Shown here in pieces: positions 5,622 to 6,745 of a DNA stretch of 6,745 nucleotides. The stretch spans positions 1 to 6,745 of the forward strand of contig CAVVPU010000004.1 in the NCBI GenBank assembly GCA_963750015.1, given 5' to 3'. Position numbers and translations under genes: made by a program. Position 1 is the first letter of the stretch. Each line of letters opens with the position of its first letter. The stretch is from CAVVNC01 sp963750015 (lineage in GTDB: Bacteria; Desulfobacterota; Syntrophorhabdia; Syntrophorhabdales; WCHB1-27). A model generated the notes under the pieces. That model was not told where the DNA came from. It did not search any database and was given only the letters and a program-made list of their open reading frames with translations.

Positions 5622-6617
5622 TTATTTTACTTCGGCAGGGCTGTGATAATCGGTGAATAACCCCCTCCCCACCTGCCCCATCAGCTCCTCTATTGTCCAC
5701 GGCTCCTCGCCCGGTTTCACCAGGCTCCGCGCTATCTCCGGCTCGGAATAGAGCCCTATGCCGTTTCCTCCGACGTTGAAGACCGAACCGCTGATCCTGG
5801 CCGCCGCGTCCGAGGCCAGATAGATGATGAAGGGCGCGATGTGCTCGGGTGAAGGTGTGGCCTCCAGGGGGAAGGAGAACTTGCGGTCCATCCACGGACT
5901 CTGTGCTGCGCCGACTGCCTCGTCGAGGGCTGTCAGCTCGAAGGCTGCCCTGGTCCTGGCGAAGGGTGCAAAGGCGTTGCAGGTGATGTTGTACGGGAAA
6001 AGCTCCTTGGCCGCGGCCCTGGTGAGGCCCACCACACCGGCGTTCGCCGTGCAGTATTCCGCGTGCTTGAGCACGTCCCCGAGGAATGCCCGGGAGGTGC
6101 AGTTTATGATGCGCCCCCATTTCTGCTTCATCATGTGAGGAACGGCAAAGCGGATGGCATTGAAATAGCCCTTGGGCTTGGTGTTCGTGACCCGGTCCCA
6201 GGTCTCCTCGGTTATCTCCCATAGGGGATTGAACCCGAAGGTCCCTGCCACATTGACCAGGATGTCGATACGGCCGTAAGCACCGACGGCGGTCTTGATC
6301 AAGTCGGCTGCCACGTCGAACCTGGAGATGTCGCCAAAACACGGGGTAGCTTCTCCGCCCATCTCTTTGATGGTCCGGGCAGTAGTCTCGGCGTCGCCCT
6401 GTGCCTCCCCGGCCTGTTTCCTGAGCCACTCCTTCTTCTCGACGCTCATGGAAGCGACGACAGATTCGCTCAAAAGGGCGTTCCCGGTGGAGCCCCGCTT
6501 CCGGTTGTTGGTCACGACCTTCGCCCCTTCCCTGGCCATGCCTAAGGCAATAGCCCGACCGATACCCTGCCCCGACCCGGTCACCACTGCCACCTTATCC
6601 CTCAGCACATCTCCCAT
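5622..6617 (-). CDS. SDR-family NAD(P)-dependent oxidoreductase with Asn in place of the catalytic Lys
   Basis: This encodes a 331-residue Rossmann-fold short-chain dehydrogenase, longer than the usual ~250. The cofactor motif TGSGQGIG is at 13-20 and N-x-AG at 122-125 (NVAG). The catalytic Ser is most likely S175, and Tyr is Y188, 13 residues later as in classical SDRs. The position four after Tyr, normally Lys, is Asn192 (EYCTANAG, codon AAC). Two additions stand out: about 30 residues after the second beta strand (roughly 40-75) and a C-terminal extension after NVGGNGIG (about 285-331). The family reduces or oxidises hydroxyl/keto groups, often on acyl-CoA or lipid-like substrates, but the substrate is not deducible here. 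The start at 6617 is supported by AAGGAG nine bases upstream. The frame is intact, unlike its neighbours. No co-transcribed partner lies within the window. Confidence 0.85.
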   Translation of the reverse strand: MGDVLRDKVAVVTGSGQGIGRAIALGMAREGAKVVTNNRKRGSTGNALLSESVVASMSVEKKEWLRKQAGEAQGDAETTARTIKEMGGEATPCFGDISRFDVAADLIKTAVGAYGRIDILVNVAGTFGFNPLWEITEETWDRVTNTKPKGYFNAIRFAVPHMMKQKWGRIINCTSRAFLGDVLKHAEYCTANAGVVGLTRAAAKELFPYNITCNAFAPFARTRAAFELTALDEAVGAAQSPWMDRKFSFPLEATPSPEHIAPFIIYLASDAAARISGSVFNVGGNGIGLYSEPEIARSLVKPGEEPWTIEELMGQVGRGLFTDYHSPAEVK

Positions 6618-6626
6618 GGCAGAAAT

Positions 6627-6632
6627 CTCCTT
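6627..6632 (-). promoter_or_regulatory. Ribosome binding site of the SDR gene
   Basis: AAGGAG on the minus strand lies 9 nt before the ATG at 6617. This supports that start; no clear promoter hexamers were identified between it and the window edge. Confidence 0.7.
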
Positions 6633-6677
6633 TTGGGACGCGCATTTTTCGCCTTGCGGGCCTTTTTATCTTTATTT

Positions 6678-6694
6678 GCGGCCATAGGCCGCTG
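6678..6694 (+). repeat. GCGGCC/GGCCGC hairpin, short variant
   Basis: GCGGCC-ATA-GGCCGC followed by TG. It has the same arms as copies A and B of the dispersed repeat but a 3-nt loop and no following CCCC/TTCAAT. It lies 15 bp before copy B and in the likely 5' leader of the SDR gene. Confidence 0.5.
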
Positions 6695-6708
6695 AAGTTG
6701 TCCCTTTC

Positions 6709-6739
6709 GCGGCCTCAAAGGCCGCTGCCCCTATTCAAT
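6709..6739 (+). repeat. Dispersed GCGGCC/GGCCGC hairpin repeat, copy B
   Basis: GCGGCC, the 5-nt loop TCAAA, GGCCGC, TGCCCC, TA, TTCAAT. It shares stem arms, loop length and flanking words with copy A at 5367-5397. The two copies bracket the SDR gene in the same orientation. The window ends 6 bp beyond it, so any larger element is cut off. Confidence 0.6.
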
Positions 6740-6745
6740 GGTGCT

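Noticed and set aside
5319..5660. 113-residue plus-strand frame beginning MDEKDIANREKRED
   Set aside because: It starts inside the heptamer array, runs through several hairpins and overlaps the SDR stop codon. It has no clear ribosome binding site or recognisable family.
5551..6429. 292-residue minus-strand frame overlapping the SDR gene
   Set aside because: It is a shifted-frame shadow of the SDR gene, Arg/Gly/Pro-rich, with no domain signal.

Overview
This 6.7 kb window is GC-rich and bacterial. The combination of a PEP-CTERM surface protein, a very large MalT-like regulator with a SARP/BTAD-type C-terminus, and an unusual short-chain dehydrogenase suggests a Desulfobacterota (former Deltaproteobacteria) or similar anaerobic Gram-negative organism. 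That placement is inference from gene families; there is no rRNA or other taxonomic marker. No tRNA, rRNA, CRISPR array or transposase gene was seen.

Layout. Positions 1-496 hold the 3' part of a plus-strand gene of unknown function whose C-terminus is reached only through a frameshift near 445. Positions 497-815 are non-coding: a perfect 17-bp inverted repeat, degenerate TTCGCAT repeats, and a terminator hairpin between the convergent genes. All remaining genes are on the minus strand. Read in their own direction they are: an SDR oxidoreductase (6617-5622); a palindrome-rich spacer of about 400 bp; a MalT-like NTPase/TPR/winged-helix/BTAD regulator split into two reading frames by an apparent one-base deletion near 3890 (5190-2156); and a small exported PEP-CTERM protein (1898-816).

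How the pieces may work together. The most interesting link is between the regulator and the PEP-CTERM gene. The regulator's C-terminal half carries an OmpR-like winged helix followed by a BTAD region, as in SARP activators, which are known to bind heptamer direct repeats with an 11-bp period just upstream of the -10 box. The PEP-CTERM promoter region has exactly this layout: two copies of CGTTACC (minus strand) 11 bp apart, then 10 nt, then an extended -10 with no good -35. It is followed by a structured leader of about 160 nt. The regulator itself appears damaged by the frameshift and by a BTAD that ends early, so the circuit may be decaying, or the frameshift may be a sequence error. The gene at the window start is also frameshifted, so indel errors must be considered.

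The spacer at 5228-5621 and the region upstream of the SDR gene share a dispersed GCGGCC/GGCCGC hairpin repeat. The spacer also holds a mirrored heptamer array, a 12-bp direct repeat and further hairpins.
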